64,000 nucleotides of DNA from Nannocystis sp. RBIL2 (GCF_026626745.1 NZ_JAPNJW010000002.1:6038151-6102150), one strand, 5' to 3'; positions 45,224 through 54,255 are shown, counted from the stretch's first letter. The notes: generated from the sequence alone by a model not told the origin. Program-made: numbers and translations.

Positions 45224-46672
45224 TCAGCCGGGCCCGACGATCCGGTAGAAGGGTTCGGTCGCGTCGGGGATGTCGACTTCGTGGATCGCGTCGGCGGGCG
45301 GGGTAAATTCGCTCGACACCGTCCACGGCCCCTGCTCGCTCGGCGCCGATTCGACGGTGTAGGTGACGCCCGGCGCGAACTGTCTCGTGCGGATCTGGAG
45401 CGACAGCGTGTCGGGGTCGAACTCGACGGTCGCGCCGGCGTAGGGGCGCGCGAGCGGCTCTCCCACGAACACGCCCTCGCCGGGCCAGCTCACCGACTTC
45501 CAGTAGGCCTCGATCAGCGTCTCGCCGCGCCAGTAGTGCGGCACGAACACCTGGGTCTCCGGGAATTTCTGCGGGTAGTTGCACGGCTCGGTCGCGGTGC
45601 CGTAGCTGCCGGTCGCGCCGGCCTCGAGCCAGCGGCAGATGCTCATCTGCCCGCTGTCGCAGATCTGCCCGCCGTAGGAGGTGAGGTGGTCCGCGACCGC
45701 GCCGGGCAGGTACGTGTTGGTGGCGATCCCGGGCACGTCGGCCAGGCCGGTGAAGTAGAAGAGGATGTCGACCTTGCCATCGAGCGCGTCCGAGCCCATG
45801 CCCATGGCGTTGTCGACGTACTCCATGGCGATCCGCTCCGGGCTCCACTGGTCGACCGTGGCGGTGAAGGAGGGCCAGCGGACGCTCCGGGCGGTGTCGG
45901 TGGTGCGCACGAAGTAGCCGGTGCCGCTCGGCGCGGTGGCGTCGGCCGCGACGCCGCGGTCGATCAGCGCCTGCACGTTCTCGAGCGAGGTGCCGGCGAG
46001 GTGCATGGCCGGCCGCAGGCCGAGATCGGTGAAGGGGCGCAGCGAGCTCGAATCGTAGTAGCCGCTCGGCGCGGTCTCGCTGCACGGCTGACTGCAGTAC
46101 TTGGCAGGGTCGTGGCCGAGCGCGAAGGCGCTGACGAGCGACTGACAGTCGACGCGGTAGGGCTTCGTCCACGCGATCGCCAGAGCCTGGATGTCGGGGC
46201 CGAGGGCGGCGTCGACCTGTCCTTTGAGACCGGCGAAGACGTCGGCCGCGAGCGCGTCGCCGGGCGGGGCGAAGCTGAGGACGACGAGGTTGTCCGCGGG
46301 CAAGCCGCGCGCCGCCATGTAGTGCGCGGCGACGGCCATCGACTGCGGGTCCTGGTCGTTGGCGAGGACGGCCAGCTCCTCCGGCTGGATCGAGGCGCGC
46401 GGGAGGATGACCGTGGGCGCGACCGGGCTGTCCCCGGTGGTGCCGGTGGTGGTGAGCGGCTCGGCGGTGGTGCCGGTGGTGGTACTCGAGCTGGTCGAAG
46501 AGACAGGCTCATCGCCGGTGGTCGACGAGCTCGTGGTCGAAGTGGTCGGCTCGTCGGTGGACGCGGCGGAGGTGGTGCCGGTGATCGGGCTTGAGTCGGT
46601 GCCGTCGCCGCCGCCCGGGCTGCAGGCGCAGGCGAACAGGAGGGCCGCGGAGAGGCGCGCGGGCTGAGACAT
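45224..46672 (-). CDS. TIGR03790-like lipoprotein
   Basis: 482 aa. The signal ends L-F-A-C-A-C (lipobox), then a Thr/Ser-rich linker to about residue 85. The globular part fits the TIGR03790 pattern: V-L-A-N-D-Q-D-P-Q-S-M-A-V-A-A-H-Y-M-A-A-R-G-L-P and later P-K-Y-R-V-D-C-like stretches. It ends in an immunoglobulin-like beta segment. The family has no known reaction. Degenerate palindromes at 46218-46231 and 46491-46507 fall in the domain and in the linker. Likely surface-exposed. Confidence 0.65.
   Translation of the reverse strand: MSQPARLSAALLFACACSPGGGDGTDSSPITGTTSAASTDEPTTSTTSSSTTGDEPVSSTSSSTTTGTTAEPLTTTGTTGDSPVAPTVILPRASIQPEELAVLANDQDPQSMAVAAHYMAARGLPADNLVVLSFAPPGDALAADVFAGLKGQVDAALGPDIQALAIAWTKPYRVDCQSLVSAFALGHDPAKYCSQPCSETAPSGYYDSSSLRPFTDLGLRPAMHLAGTSLENVQALIDRGVAADATAPSGTGYFVRTTDTARSVRWPSFTATVDQWSPERIAMEYVDNAMGMGSDALDGKVDILFYFTGLADVPGIATNTYLPGAVADHLTSYGGQICDSGQMSICRWLEAGATGSYGTATEPCNYPQKFPETQVFVPHYWRGETLIEAYWKSVSWPGEGVFVGEPLARPYAGATVEFDPDTLSLQIRTRQFAPGVTYTVESAPSEQGPWTVSSEFTPPADAIHEVDIPDATEPFYRIVGPG
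46218..46231. repeat. Near palindrome copy in the TIGR03790-like gene
   Basis: cctgtcctttgaga, one or two bases from the left-arm consensus, encoding L-K-G-Q-V-D. Confidence 0.5.
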
Positions 46673-46809
46673 GCGGCGAGGGTATCAGCCGGCCTCGCGC
46701 GCGCCGTGGGGGCCGTAGACGACGTTCCGAAGCGTCGGGGACCCCGGCCGTGGGCGCGGTCCTTGATGCCCGCAGAGCGTGTCTACGGGCGTGGGCGGGC
46801 AGGCGCGTT

Positions 46810-46842
46810 GACTCGCCGCGCTCACTGCGGGCGCGGCGAGTC
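46810..46842 (-). terminator. Hairpin downstream of the site-2 protease
   Basis: gactcgccgcgc (46810-46821) pairs perfectly with gcgcggcgagtc (46831-46842) around a nine-base loop, 41 bp past the protease stop. No T-run. The remaining gap to 46672 shows nothing else. Confidence 0.55.
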
Positions 46843-46882
46843 GTGCCAGTGGCGCTGCGAGGTCGGCGAGACGCGCGAGGGC

Positions 46883-47614
46883 TCAGTAGCCGCGACCGCT
46901 CTTGCGCGGGAAGCCGCTGGTGCTGCGCCACAGCGCGGGGTCGTCGGGGCCGCGCGAGTAGCGACGGGCGGCGAGGCCCGCTTCACCGCTGGCCGCGAAC
47001 CAGAGGAAGATCGCGACGACGGTCATCATCGTGCGACCGCTGGCGATCGCATAGGCGCCGAGGCCGACGGCGGCGAACTTGCCCACGGCGGCGGCGATCT
47101 CGGTGGCGCGCAGCGGGCCCATTCGCGCCGACAGCAGGGCGCGGAAGACGCGGCCGCCATCCATCGGGAAGGCCGGCAGCAGGTTGAAGGCGCCGAGGCC
47201 GAGGTTGGCCCACGCGAGCGCGCCGAGGAAGGAGTGCGGCGTGGAGTCGCCGGTGAGCGCGGAGAGGGCGAAGAACAGGCCCGAGAGGAGGAAGCTGACG
47301 ACCGGTCCGGCGAGGGCGACCATGAACTCCTCACGCGGAGGCATGTGGGCGCCGTCGATCTGGGCGACGCCGCCGATCGGGAGGAGCAAGATCTGCCGGG
47401 TCGAGATCCCAAAGCTGCGCGCGGTCAGGGCGTGGCCGAACTCGTGGGCCACGACCGAGGCGAACACCGCCAGCAGGAAGGCGAGGCCGTAGACGACGGC
47501 GGCGGGACCGCCGCCATAGCTGCTCAGAACCGCCCACAAGAGCACGAGGACGAAGGAGGCGTGGACCCGCGTCTCGATGCCGAACAGTCGGCCAAGCGAC
47601 CATGACCATTGCAT
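46883..47614 (-). CDS. M50 (site-2/SpoIVFB-type) membrane metalloprotease
   Basis: 243 aa with about six transmembrane helices. The zinc motif H-E-F-G-H is in V-V-A-H-E-F-G-H-A-L, and N-L-L-P-A-F-P-M-D-G-G-R-V supplies the third ligand. It has the Rip/SpoIVFB layout without CBS domains. It should cleave a membrane protein within the bilayer; the substrate is unknown. Compact size and lack of PDZ fit minimal S2P. It is monocistronic between a hairpin and a palindrome-bearing gap. Confidence 0.88.
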   Translation of the reverse strand: MQWSWSLGRLFGIETRVHASFVLVLLWAVLSSYGGGPAAVVYGLAFLLAVFASVVAHEFGHALTARSFGISTRQILLLPIGGVAQIDGAHMPPREEFMVALAGPVVSFLLSGLFFALSALTGDSTPHSFLGALAWANLGLGAFNLLPAFPMDGGRVFRALLSARMGPLRATEIAAAVGKFAAVGLGAYAIASGRTMMTVVAIFLWFAASGEAGLAARRYSRGPDDPALWRSTSGFPRKSGRGY

Positions 47615-47988
47615 GATGAAGCCACCATGCGCACGCGTCGGCGAGGGTCAAGGTCGCCGCCGGCGCCGGGCAGGCAGCGGTGAGGTGAAGCGCACGGGAC
47701 GCTCGCAAGCGTGCTTCGGCGGTGATGGCGCGACGTAGAGGTCTGCGTCCACCCGCGGGGAAGTGCGGGGCAGGGACCTGTTTCGAGGGACAGGTGGTTT
47801 GCGAGGGTTATTCCCGGGGGAGACGCGGGTGGCCCGCTCACGGGCTCGGGGCAGCTCGGTCGAGCGGCGGCGACGGAGGCAGGTGAGTCGGCGTCCGGTG
47901 TGAGATGTCCAAAGAGACAGCCGCCGACTTCGCGGTGGCTGTCTCGCGGGTCGAGTTCTTTCTTTTAAAAAAAGTCCCGAAGGTCAGG
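47615..47988. other. 374-bp gap with palindromes and a hairpin
   Basis: It lies between the site-2 protease start and the nitroreductase stop. It holds palindromes at 47777-47794 (cctgtttcgagggacagg) and 47905-47920, and a hairpin at 47914-47945. No gene is supported. Confidence 0.6.
47914..47945 (-). terminator. Hairpin downstream of the nitroreductase, overlapping a palindrome
   Basis: gagacagccgcc (47914-47925) pairs with ggtggctgtctc (47934-47945). In the minus-strand direction it is followed by tttgg. It is a probable terminator; a run of A/T (tcttttaaaaaaa) lies between it and the stop. Confidence 0.6.
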
Positions 47989-48582
47989 TCAGCCGGCGGG
48001 GCTGAAGCGGCCGCGGTGGAGGAAGCTGGCGGCGGGGACGCGGGCGCTGGCGCCTTCGCGGGCGCGCAGGCTGTCGGGGAGGGTCTCGGGGTCGCCGGGG
48101 GCGCCGACGGCGATCGCGGCCATCGCCTCGAAGTCGGGCTCGGGGACGCCGAGCTCAGTGTAGGTCTTGGCCTCGTCGAAGCCGGCCATCGCGTGGGCGT
48201 AGAGGCCGAGGACGCGGGCCTGCAGGGCGAGGGACATCCACGCGCTGCCGCAGTCGAAGCCGGCGTGGCGGTTGGCCTTGCCGGAGGCGGCGAAGCGGCG
48301 GCGACCGAACAGGATCATCACCAGCGGGGCGTTGTGGGCCCACGACTGGTTGAACGCGACGAGGCAGCCGAGCACGCGCTTGTGATCGTCGGTGCCGGGG
48401 CCGTGGCCGTACACGACCATCCACGGCTGCTCGTTGTAGCTGGACGGGGCCCAGCGCATGGCCTCGAACAGGCTGGCGAGCTGCGCGTCGGTCAGCGGCT
48501 CGGGCCGGAACGCGCGCGGCGACCAGCGGTCGAGGAACATGGGGTGGACGTCGGCGTCGGGCGTGCGAGGAGTCGCGGTCAT
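47989..48582 (-). CDS. Nitroreductase-family FMN protein
   Basis: 197 aa of the flavin oxidoreductase fold: R-W-S-P-R-A-F binding region, M-R-W-A-P-S-S-Y-N-E-Q-P-W for the phosphate/ribityl of FMN, and the late A-V-G-A-P-G-D-P-E-T-L-P-D-S-L. It resembles NAD(P)H-dependent enzymes of the NfsB/YdjA group; the acceptor is unknown. It lies 38 bp beyond the heparinase-like gene on the same strand, perhaps transcribed with it but not obviously related. Confidence 0.88.
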   Translation of the reverse strand: MTATPRTPDADVHPMFLDRWSPRAFRPEPLTDAQLASLFEAMRWAPSSYNEQPWMVVYGHGPGTDDHKRVLGCLVAFNQSWAHNAPLVMILFGRRRFAASGKANRHAGFDCGSAWMSLALQARVLGLYAHAMAGFDEAKTYTELGVPEPDFEAMAAIAVGAPGDPETLPDSLRAREGASARVPAASFLHRGRFSPAG

Positions 48583-48620
48583 GGGGCGACCGATCTAGCA
48601 CAGCGCGCGAGGCGTCGGGC

Positions 48621-50234
48621 TCAGGGCAGGAGCTCGAAGGCGATCTCGAGGCCGGCGGGACCCGCCGGGAGGGCGAGGCAGTGACGCGGCGCCGGGCTCG
48701 ACATGGCGGTCCAGCCAGGGGCGGCGGTGGTCTGCCAGCGCAGGTCGGCGGGACCGCGCACCGCGAAGCGCCGACCGCCGGGGGTACGCACACGGACCTC
48801 GGGGCCGTCGACCGCGAGGTCGCAGGTCTGCGGGAGGTGGACCCGCATGGTCGCAGGGACAGGTTCGCCGTGGTCGGGGAGGACGCGATCGAGGCAGCGG
48901 AGGACGCGGCCGTCCCAGCTCAGGCGGCGGTGGTGGACCGCCGGCGAGCGGAAGCCGCGGACGCCGGCCGAGATCTCGGATGTCCCGAAGGACAGGTCGA
49001 CGAGCTCGGCCCGGCCGCCGATCCGGTGGCTGGCCCAAAGTTCATGTTGGTCGCGATCGCCGGGGCCGACCGTGACGGTGTTGTGGGCGCGGGTGCTGCG
49101 GGCGTAGTCCCGCTCGGGGCCGACCTCGTAGGTGCCGACGCCGGCGTCGACGACCACCCGCTCGCCGCCGAGCGACAGCTCGAAGCCGAGCCAGTCGCCG
49201 TGGATGTGGCCGACCTGCTGCGGCATGCCGAGGCCGCCGGCGTTCCACAGCAAGGTCCACGGGCCCCACGCGCGGCGGAACAGGCCGGAGGCGGGGGCGT
49301 TGTAATCTGTCCCCTGGGACAGGCTCGTGCCGCAGCGGGTGGCGAGCGCGGCGGGGGTGACGAGGCCGCGCTGGCTGTCGCCGAACAGGGCGACGTCGCC
49401 GTCGGGGTGGGTGAAGGCGGGCAGGACGGCGAGCATGCGCGCGAGGTTGTCGCGCAGCCGCTGGGCGGCCCGCGGATCGGCGCGCTCGGGGCCGAGGGCG
49501 ACCACGCCGGCGAGCTGCTCGGCGAGCAGGCAATGATAGGAGGGGGTGCGCTCGCGGTGGAAGCCGTCGAGCGCGAGCTGCTCGCTGGTGACTGCCGCGA
49601 ACCGGCCGACCGCGGGCGCGAGCAGGTGGGCGCGCGGGCCGTCGAGGACCAGCGCGCCGGCGGCCAGCGCGGCGAGGTCGGTCCACAGGTGATTGCCGTC
49701 GAGGTGGTGCTCGAGGTGGCGCTCGAGGTGCCGCAATTGCCCGGCGAGCGAGGCGAGCAGGCGTCGCCGCGTCATGCCGTCGAGCTCGTCGATATGTCCC
49801 GAGAGCCAGCCGAGCCAGTGCAGCGAGCGCACGGCCGTCGGGTACGGCTCCCAGCCGATGCCCTCGGTGTGGTTGACGATCCAGTGGTCGATCGTCGCCA
49901 GCGCCAGCGCGGGCGTGAGCCGCTGCAGCCAGCCGTGGTAATGCAGGGTGTAGAGGTAGAGCGGGCCGACCGGCGGAGCCCAGCCGGCGCGCAGCGGGTC
50001 ATGCGGCGGCTGTCCCAAGAGACAGACTCCGTCCGGGCCCGGCTCGCCCTCGGGCGTGGGCGCGGGCATGCGAGCGAGCAGGCCGGTGACGCCCTCGAGG
50101 CTGGTGGCCTTGGGTCGGCGCGCGGGGCCGCCGAGGCGCCTGCGCAGCTGGTAGGCGATCTGCCGCGGAGGCAGGTGCGACGCCGTGCGGAAAAGCGTCC
50201 CGGGGCCGTGACGGAAGATCCGGGAGGTGGTCAT
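48621..50234 (-). CDS. Heparinase II/III-like polysaccharide lyase
   Basis: 537 aa from ATG 50232-50234, which overlaps the upstream wecC stop by four bases. The N-terminal helical toroid has L-H-Y-H-G-W-L-Q-R-L and D-G-N-H-L-W-T-D, and R-T-P-S-Y-H-C-L-L is likely active-site related. A C-terminal beta domain contains Q-V-G-H-I-H-G-D-W-L-G-F and Y-A-R-S-T-R-A-H-N-T-V. Such proteins cleave uronic-acid polysaccharides or trim capsules. The link with wecB/wecC suggests a ManNAcA-containing polymer. No signal peptide is visible. Five palindrome copies lie in the gene. Confidence 0.75.
   Translation of the reverse strand: MTTSRIFRHGPGTLFRTASHLPPRQIAYQLRRRLGGPARRPKATSLEGVTGLLARMPAPTPEGEPGPDGVCLLGQPPHDPLRAGWAPPVGPLYLYTLHYHGWLQRLTPALALATIDHWIVNHTEGIGWEPYPTAVRSLHWLGWLSGHIDELDGMTRRRLLASLAGQLRHLERHLEHHLDGNHLWTDLAALAAGALVLDGPRAHLLAPAVGRFAAVTSEQLALDGFHRERTPSYHCLLAEQLAGVVALGPERADPRAAQRLRDNLARMLAVLPAFTHPDGDVALFGDSQRGLVTPAALATRCGTSLSQGTDYNAPASGLFRRAWGPWTLLWNAGGLGMPQQVGHIHGDWLGFELSLGGERVVVDAGVGTYEVGPERDYARSTRAHNTVTVGPGDRDQHELWASHRIGGRAELVDLSFGTSEISAGVRGFRSPAVHHRRLSWDGRVLRCLDRVLPDHGEPVPATMRVHLPQTCDLAVDGPEVRVRTPGGRRFAVRGPADLRWQTTAAPGWTAMSSPAPRHCLALPAGPAGLEIAFELLP
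48846..48863. repeat. Near palindrome copy in the heparinase-like gene
   Basis: catggtcgcagggacagg. Confidence 0.5.
48979..48996. repeat. Exact palindrome copy in the heparinase-like gene
   Basis: gatgtcccgaaggacagg, encoding L-S-F-G-T-S. Confidence 0.8.
49307..49322. repeat. Exact palindrome copy in the heparinase-like gene
   Basis: ctgtcccctgggacag, encoding S-L-S-Q-G-T-D. Confidence 0.8.
49794..49809. repeat. Near palindrome copy in the heparinase-like gene
   Basis: atgtcccgagagccag. Confidence 0.55.
50010..50025. repeat. Near palindrome copy in the heparinase-like gene
   Basis: ctgtcccaagagacag, one base from exact, encoding C-L-L-G-Q-P. Confidence 0.7.
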
Positions 50235-51517
50235 ACGCGCTTGTGTTCGGCGCCGGCCAGGAGGCCGACCGCGTCGACGACCATGACGCGGAGCAGGTCG
50301 GCGGAGCGCAGGCGGCGGAAGTCGCGGTGAGCCACGAGGATGACCAGGATGTCGGCCCGCGCGAGCGCGTCGTCGAGCGAGACCAGCGGGCAGCCGGCGA
50401 TCGGCGAGCCGTGGAGGTGCGGCTCGACCAGCAGCACCTCGCCGAGCCCCTCGCGGTGGACGGCCTCGGCGATGTGCAGCGCCGGGCTCTCGCGCAGGTC
50501 GTCGATGTCTGGCTTGTAGGACAGGCCGAGGAGGGCGATCGTCGGCGCGCGCAGCTTGCCGGAGAGGCGGCGGATCTGGCCCAGGATGCGCTCGGGGCGG
50601 CCGTCGTTGACCTGGCGTGCGGCCTGGATCAGCGGCGTGTGCTCCGGCGCGCTGGCGGCGATGAACCACGGATCGACCGCGATGCAGTGCCCGCCCACGC
50701 CCGGTCCGGGGCGCAAGATCTGGACCCGCGGGTGGCGGTTGGCCAGCCGGATCACCTCCCACACGTCGAGGCTCAAGTGAGCGCTGACGTTGGCGAGCTC
50801 GTTGGCGTAGGCGACGTTCACGTCGCGGTAGGCGTTCTCGGCCAGCTTGGTGAACTCGGCCACCTCGGCGCTGGTGCGGTGGACCTCGGCGCGCACGAAG
50901 CCCTCGTAGAAGGTGGCGCAGCGGTCGGTGCAGGCGTCGGTGAGGCCGCCGACGATGCGCTCGTTCTCGACGACCTCGCGCAGGACGGCGCCGGGCAGCA
51001 CGCGCTCGGGGGCGTGGGCGAGGAACAGATCCTTGCCGACGACAAGTCCGCTCTGGCGCAGGATCGGGGCGACGAGGTCGCGCAGGGTGCCGGGCGGGAC
51101 AGTCGATTCGAGGACGACGAGGTTGCCGGGCCGCAACACCGGCACGAGGGCGCGGCTGGCGGCCTCGACCGCGGCGAGGTCGGGACGGTGGTCGGAGGTG
51201 ATCGGTGTGGGTACACAGATCAAAAAAGTGCGCGCGAGGACGGGCTCGGCGACGGCGCGCAGGGTGCCGGCGAGGACGGCGGCGCGCACGAGGGCGTCGA
51301 GCTCGGGCTCGACGATGTGGATCCGCCCGGCGTTGATAGTGTCGAGGATGTCGCGCCGGAGGTCGAAGCCGGCGACGCGACGACCGCGCGTGGCGAGGAC
51401 GGCGGCGGTGGGTAGGCCGACGTAGCCGAGGCCGACGACACAGACATCGAGATCGAGCGCGGCCTCGCTCTCGGATTGAGGTTGGTTAAGTGAAATGGTC
51501 ACCGGCTTTTCGGGCAT
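50231..51517 (-). CDS. wecC: UDP-N-acetyl-D-mannosaminuronate dehydrogenase
   Basis: 428 aa of the UDP-sugar 6-dehydrogenase family. The Rossmann start is V-C-V-V-G-L-G-Y-V-G-L-P-T-A. E-S-T-V-P-P-G-T, the Lys/Asn pair in K-L-A-E-N-A-Y-R-D-V-N, and the catalytic Cys in G-V-G-G-H-C-I-A-V-D-P-W-F follow. The last motif is characteristic of the WecC/ManNAcA type. It oxidises UDP-ManNAc made by the adjacent, divergent WecB. ATG 51515-51517 gives MPEKPV. It overlaps the heparinase-like gene, so the two are coupled. Confidence 0.9.
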   Translation of the reverse strand: MPEKPVTISLNQPQSESEAALDLDVCVVGLGYVGLPTAAVLATRGRRVAGFDLRRDILDTINAGRIHIVEPELDALVRAAVLAGTLRAVAEPVLARTFLICVPTPITSDHRPDLAAVEAASRALVPVLRPGNLVVLESTVPPGTLRDLVAPILRQSGLVVGKDLFLAHAPERVLPGAVLREVVENERIVGGLTDACTDRCATFYEGFVRAEVHRTSAEVAEFTKLAENAYRDVNVAYANELANVSAHLSLDVWEVIRLANRHPRVQILRPGPGVGGHCIAVDPWFIAASAPEHTPLIQAARQVNDGRPERILGQIRRLSGKLRAPTIALLGLSYKPDIDDLRESPALHIAEAVHREGLGEVLLVEPHLHGSPIAGCPLVSLDDALARADILVILVAHRDFRRLRSADLLRVMVVDAVGLLAGAEHKRV

Positions 51518-51535
51518 GCTATCTGGGTCGCGCCG

Positions 51536-52729
51536 ATGCCGTCCACTGGGCCCCGGATCCTCATCGTTCTTGGCACTCGCCCCGAGGTGATCAAATTGGC
51601 GCCGGTGGAGCGCGCGCTGCGGCAGCACACCGACTGGCAGGTGTCGCTCTGTTGCACCGGGCAACACCGCGAGCTGGTGCCGCCGATCTTGCAGACATTC
51701 GGGCTGCAGTGCGAGGTCGAGCTGAGCGCGATGACGCCGGCGCAGTCGCTGTCGAGCCTGATGGCGCGCCTGCTCGACGGGATCGATCCCGTGCTCGACG
51801 CCCTGCGGTTCGACTGGGTGGTGGTCCAAGGCGACACCACCACCGCTCTGGCCGGCGCCCTCGCGGCCTTTCATCGCCGGATCCCCGTCGCCCACGTCGA
51901 GGCCGGCCTGCGCACCCTCGATCTCACCGCGCCGTTCCCCGAAGAGGCCAACCGCCAGCTCATCGCTCGCCTCGCCAGCCTCCACCTCGCCCCCACGCCC
52001 GCGGCCCGCGAGGCGCTACTCAGCGAGGGGGTGGCGCCGGAGTCGATCGAGGTCACCGGCAACACGGTGGTCGACGCGCTGCGCTGGGCCTCCAGCCGCC
52101 TGCCGCTCGAGGGGGCCCCGGCGCCCGAGCTGGTGCGCTTCGCCAAGGGCCGGCCGTTCGTGCTGGTCACCGGCCACCGCCGCGAGAGCTTCGCCGGCGG
52201 CCTCGCGGCGGTGTGCACCGGCCTCGCCACGCTGGCGCGCGCCTATCCGGGGGTCGACTTCGTGTACCCGGTCCACCTCAACCCGGCGGTGCAATCGGCG
52301 GCGCGCGGGCTGCTCGGCGGGCTCGGCAACGTCTTCTTGCTCGAGCCGCTCGAGTACATGTCGGCGGTGTGGCTGCTCAAGCGCTGCATGTTCGTGATCA
52401 CCGATTCGGGCGGGCTCCAGGAGGAGGCGCCGGAGTTCGGAAAGCCGGTGCTGGTGACCCGCACGGCGACGGAGCGCATGGAGGGAGTGGCGGCCGGTTG
52501 CGCGGTGCTGGTCGGCTATGACACCGATCTGCTGGTGACCACTGCGCGGCGCTGGCTCGACGACCCGGCCGCGTACGCGGCAGTCTGCCCGCGCAAGAAC
52601 CCGTACGGCGACGGTCGCGCGGCTTCGCGCTGCGTGGCGGCGCTGCGCCGACGCCTGGGCTTGCCGGCGGCGTCGGTGACGCCGTGGCCGGAGGCCCGGA
52701 TCGAGCGAGCTGCGACCGACATGAGGTAG
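51536..52729 (+). CDS. wecB: UDP-N-acetylglucosamine 2-epimerase (non-hydrolysing)
   Basis: 397 aa with G-T-R-P-E-V-I-K at the N-terminus, V-Q-G-D-T-T-T-A-L-A, H-V-E-A-G-L-R-T, E-E-A-N-R-Q-L, T-G-H-R-R-E-S-F and S-D-S-G-G-L-Q-E-E, all in order. It converts UDP-GlcNAc to UDP-ManNAc, which WecC oxidises. The gap to wecC is only 18 bp, so both promoters must be very short, or lie upstream within the opposite genes. The WecA-like gene follows 53 bp downstream. Confidence 0.93.
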   Translation: MPSTGPRILIVLGTRPEVIKLAPVERALRQHTDWQVSLCCTGQHRELVPPILQTFGLQCEVELSAMTPAQSLSSLMARLLDGIDPVLDALRFDWVVVQGDTTTALAGALAAFHRRIPVAHVEAGLRTLDLTAPFPEEANRQLIARLASLHLAPTPAAREALLSEGVAPESIEVTGNTVVDALRWASSRLPLEGAPAPELVRFAKGRPFVLVTGHRRESFAGGLAAVCTGLATLARAYPGVDFVYPVHLNPAVQSAARGLLGGLGNVFLLEPLEYMSAVWLLKRCMFVITDSGGLQEEAPEFGKPVLVTRTATERMEGVAAGCAVLVGYDTDLLVTTARRWLDDPAAYAAVCPRKNPYGDGRAASRCVAALRRRLGLPAASVTPWPEARIERAATDMR

Positions 52730-52782
52730 GATCGGCGGGTGAACGTCGGCGCACGTGGACGCGGGATTTCCGGGGGGTCCCC

Positions 52783-54255
52783 GTGAGCGCCGCGACGTGG
52801 GTGCTGTGGATCGCCGGGCTCGTGGCGTTCGTGCTGGTGGCGGTGGCGATGCCGTGGGCGATTCGTGGCTGGCGCGCGCTGGGCCGCTCGGACCGCGAGA
52901 TCAGCCTGCGCAAGGTCCATCAGGGCGAGATCGCGCGGGTCGGCGGATTCGTGATGATGGTGGGCATCGGCGCGGTGGCGTTCCGCGGCCTGGTCGGCAC
53001 GAGCGAGCTGTCGCTCGTGCACGAATGGCTGTCGCGCAATCCGCTGAGCGGGGCGCTGCTCGGGGCGCTGCTGTGCGGGCTCGTCGGGCTCTACGACGAC
53101 CTGGTCGGTGCGCGCGCGCGGGTGAAGCTGGCGCTGCAATTGTTCGCGGCCGGGGTGGCGGTGTTCGCCGTCGGCCTGCGCTGGCCGGCGATGGCGGAGC
53201 TGCTCGGCCCGCTGGCGGCGATCGAGCCGGTGATCACGCTCGGGTTCTTGGTGGCGTCGGTCAACGCGATCAACCTCAGCGACGGGCTCGACGGGCTGGC
53301 CGGCGGCAACACTGCGATCGGCTTCGGCGTGGTGCTGGCGGCGACGCTGCTGCACCCGCAGCCCGACCTCGCGCTCGGGTGGGTCAGCGCGGCGTCGCTG
53401 GGCGGCGTGCTCGGGTTCCTGGTCCACAACCGCCACCCGGCGCGCGTGTTCATGGGCGACGCCGGCAGCTACTTCCTCGGCTTCCTGCTGCCGGCGCTGC
53501 TGCTGCAGATCGCGCCGGTGCCGGAGCGGGTGGCGATCATCGACGTGTCGCTGCCGCTGCTGGTGCTGGCGCTGCCGCTGCTCGACATGGGGCTGTCGAT
53601 CGCGCGCCGGGCCGCGCGCGGCCAGCCGATCTTCGCGCCGGACAGCGATCACATCCACCACCGCCTGCTGGCCCGCGGCTTCACCCACGGCCGCGGGGTG
53701 GTGGTGCTGTGGCTGACGACGGGGATGTTCGCCGGGCTGGCGCTGCTCAACGTGATCGGCGTCGGCGGCTGGTGGACTTTGACGGGCGCCGGGGTGGGGC
53801 TCCTGGTAGTCGCGGGGCTGCTCGGGTACCACGAGCTGCTGCGCCACCTGCCGGCGTTCACCGGCGATCGATTGGTGCTGCGCGACCGCCGGCGCGCGGT
53901 CGTCGAGCTGCTGGCCGACTTTGATCGCCTGTCCGAAGAGACAAGGCGAAAGGGACATGTCTTCCAGGACACAGAGGACCCGGCGCTGGCGCGGTGGGTC
54001 GGGATTGCGCCGTCGCTGCTGCCGATCCTCAGCCGCATCGGGGTGCCGGGGTTCGAGCTGCGGCGCGGGACGGCGACCGCCGTGAAGTGCGGCGACGATT
54101 CGCAGGCGTGGGGCTTCCTCAGCCTGCCGCTGCCGCAAGGAGCGGAGCTGCGGCTGGCGCTGGTGGCCCGCCTGCCGGAGCTGCAGCCGGAGCAGCTGGT
54201 GCTGCTCGAGCGCGTCGTGGGGCTGCTGGCCGACCAGTCGCCCTCGCGGCGTTAG
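52783..54255 (+). CDS. WecA/MraY-like polyprenyl-phosphate sugar-phosphate transferase with extra C-terminal domain
   Basis: 490 aa from GTG 52783, with a GGGGGG site just before. Around ten transmembrane helices carry L-Y-D-D-L-V-G, N-A-I-N-L-S-D-G-L-D-G-L-A-G-G, M-G-D-A-G-S-Y and H-I-H-H-R-L, which define the WecA/TagO type that starts lipid-linked glycans with GlcNAc-1-P. The family ends near residue 370. Here about 120 more cytoplasmic residues follow, after a linker L-S-E-E-T-R-R-K-G-H-V-F-Q-D-T encoded by two palindromes. The role of that domain is unknown. Confidence 0.85.
   Translation: MSAATWVLWIAGLVAFVLVAVAMPWAIRGWRALGRSDREISLRKVHQGEIARVGGFVMMVGIGAVAFRGLVGTSELSLVHEWLSRNPLSGALLGALLCGLVGLYDDLVGARARVKLALQLFAAGVAVFAVGLRWPAMAELLGPLAAIEPVITLGFLVASVNAINLSDGLDGLAGGNTAIGFGVVLAATLLHPQPDLALGWVSAASLGGVLGFLVHNRHPARVFMGDAGSYFLGFLLPALLLQIAPVPERVAIIDVSLPLLVLALPLLDMGLSIARRAARGQPIFAPDSDHIHHRLLARGFTHGRGVVVLWLTTGMFAGLALLNVIGVGGWWTLTGAGVGLLVVAGLLGYHELLRHLPAFTGDRLVLRDRRRAVVELLADFDRLSEETRRKGHVFQDTEDPALARWVGIAPSLLPILSRIGVPGFELRRGTATAVKCGDDSQAWGFLSLPLPQGAELRLALVARLPELQPEQLVLLERVVGLLADQSPSRR
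53928..53972. repeat. Two palindrome copies encoding the linker in the WecA-like protein
   Basis: 53928-53946 reads cctgtccgaagagacaagg and 53952-53972 reads gggacatgtcttccaggac plus ac. They encode the charged segment between membrane and soluble parts. Confidence 0.7.
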
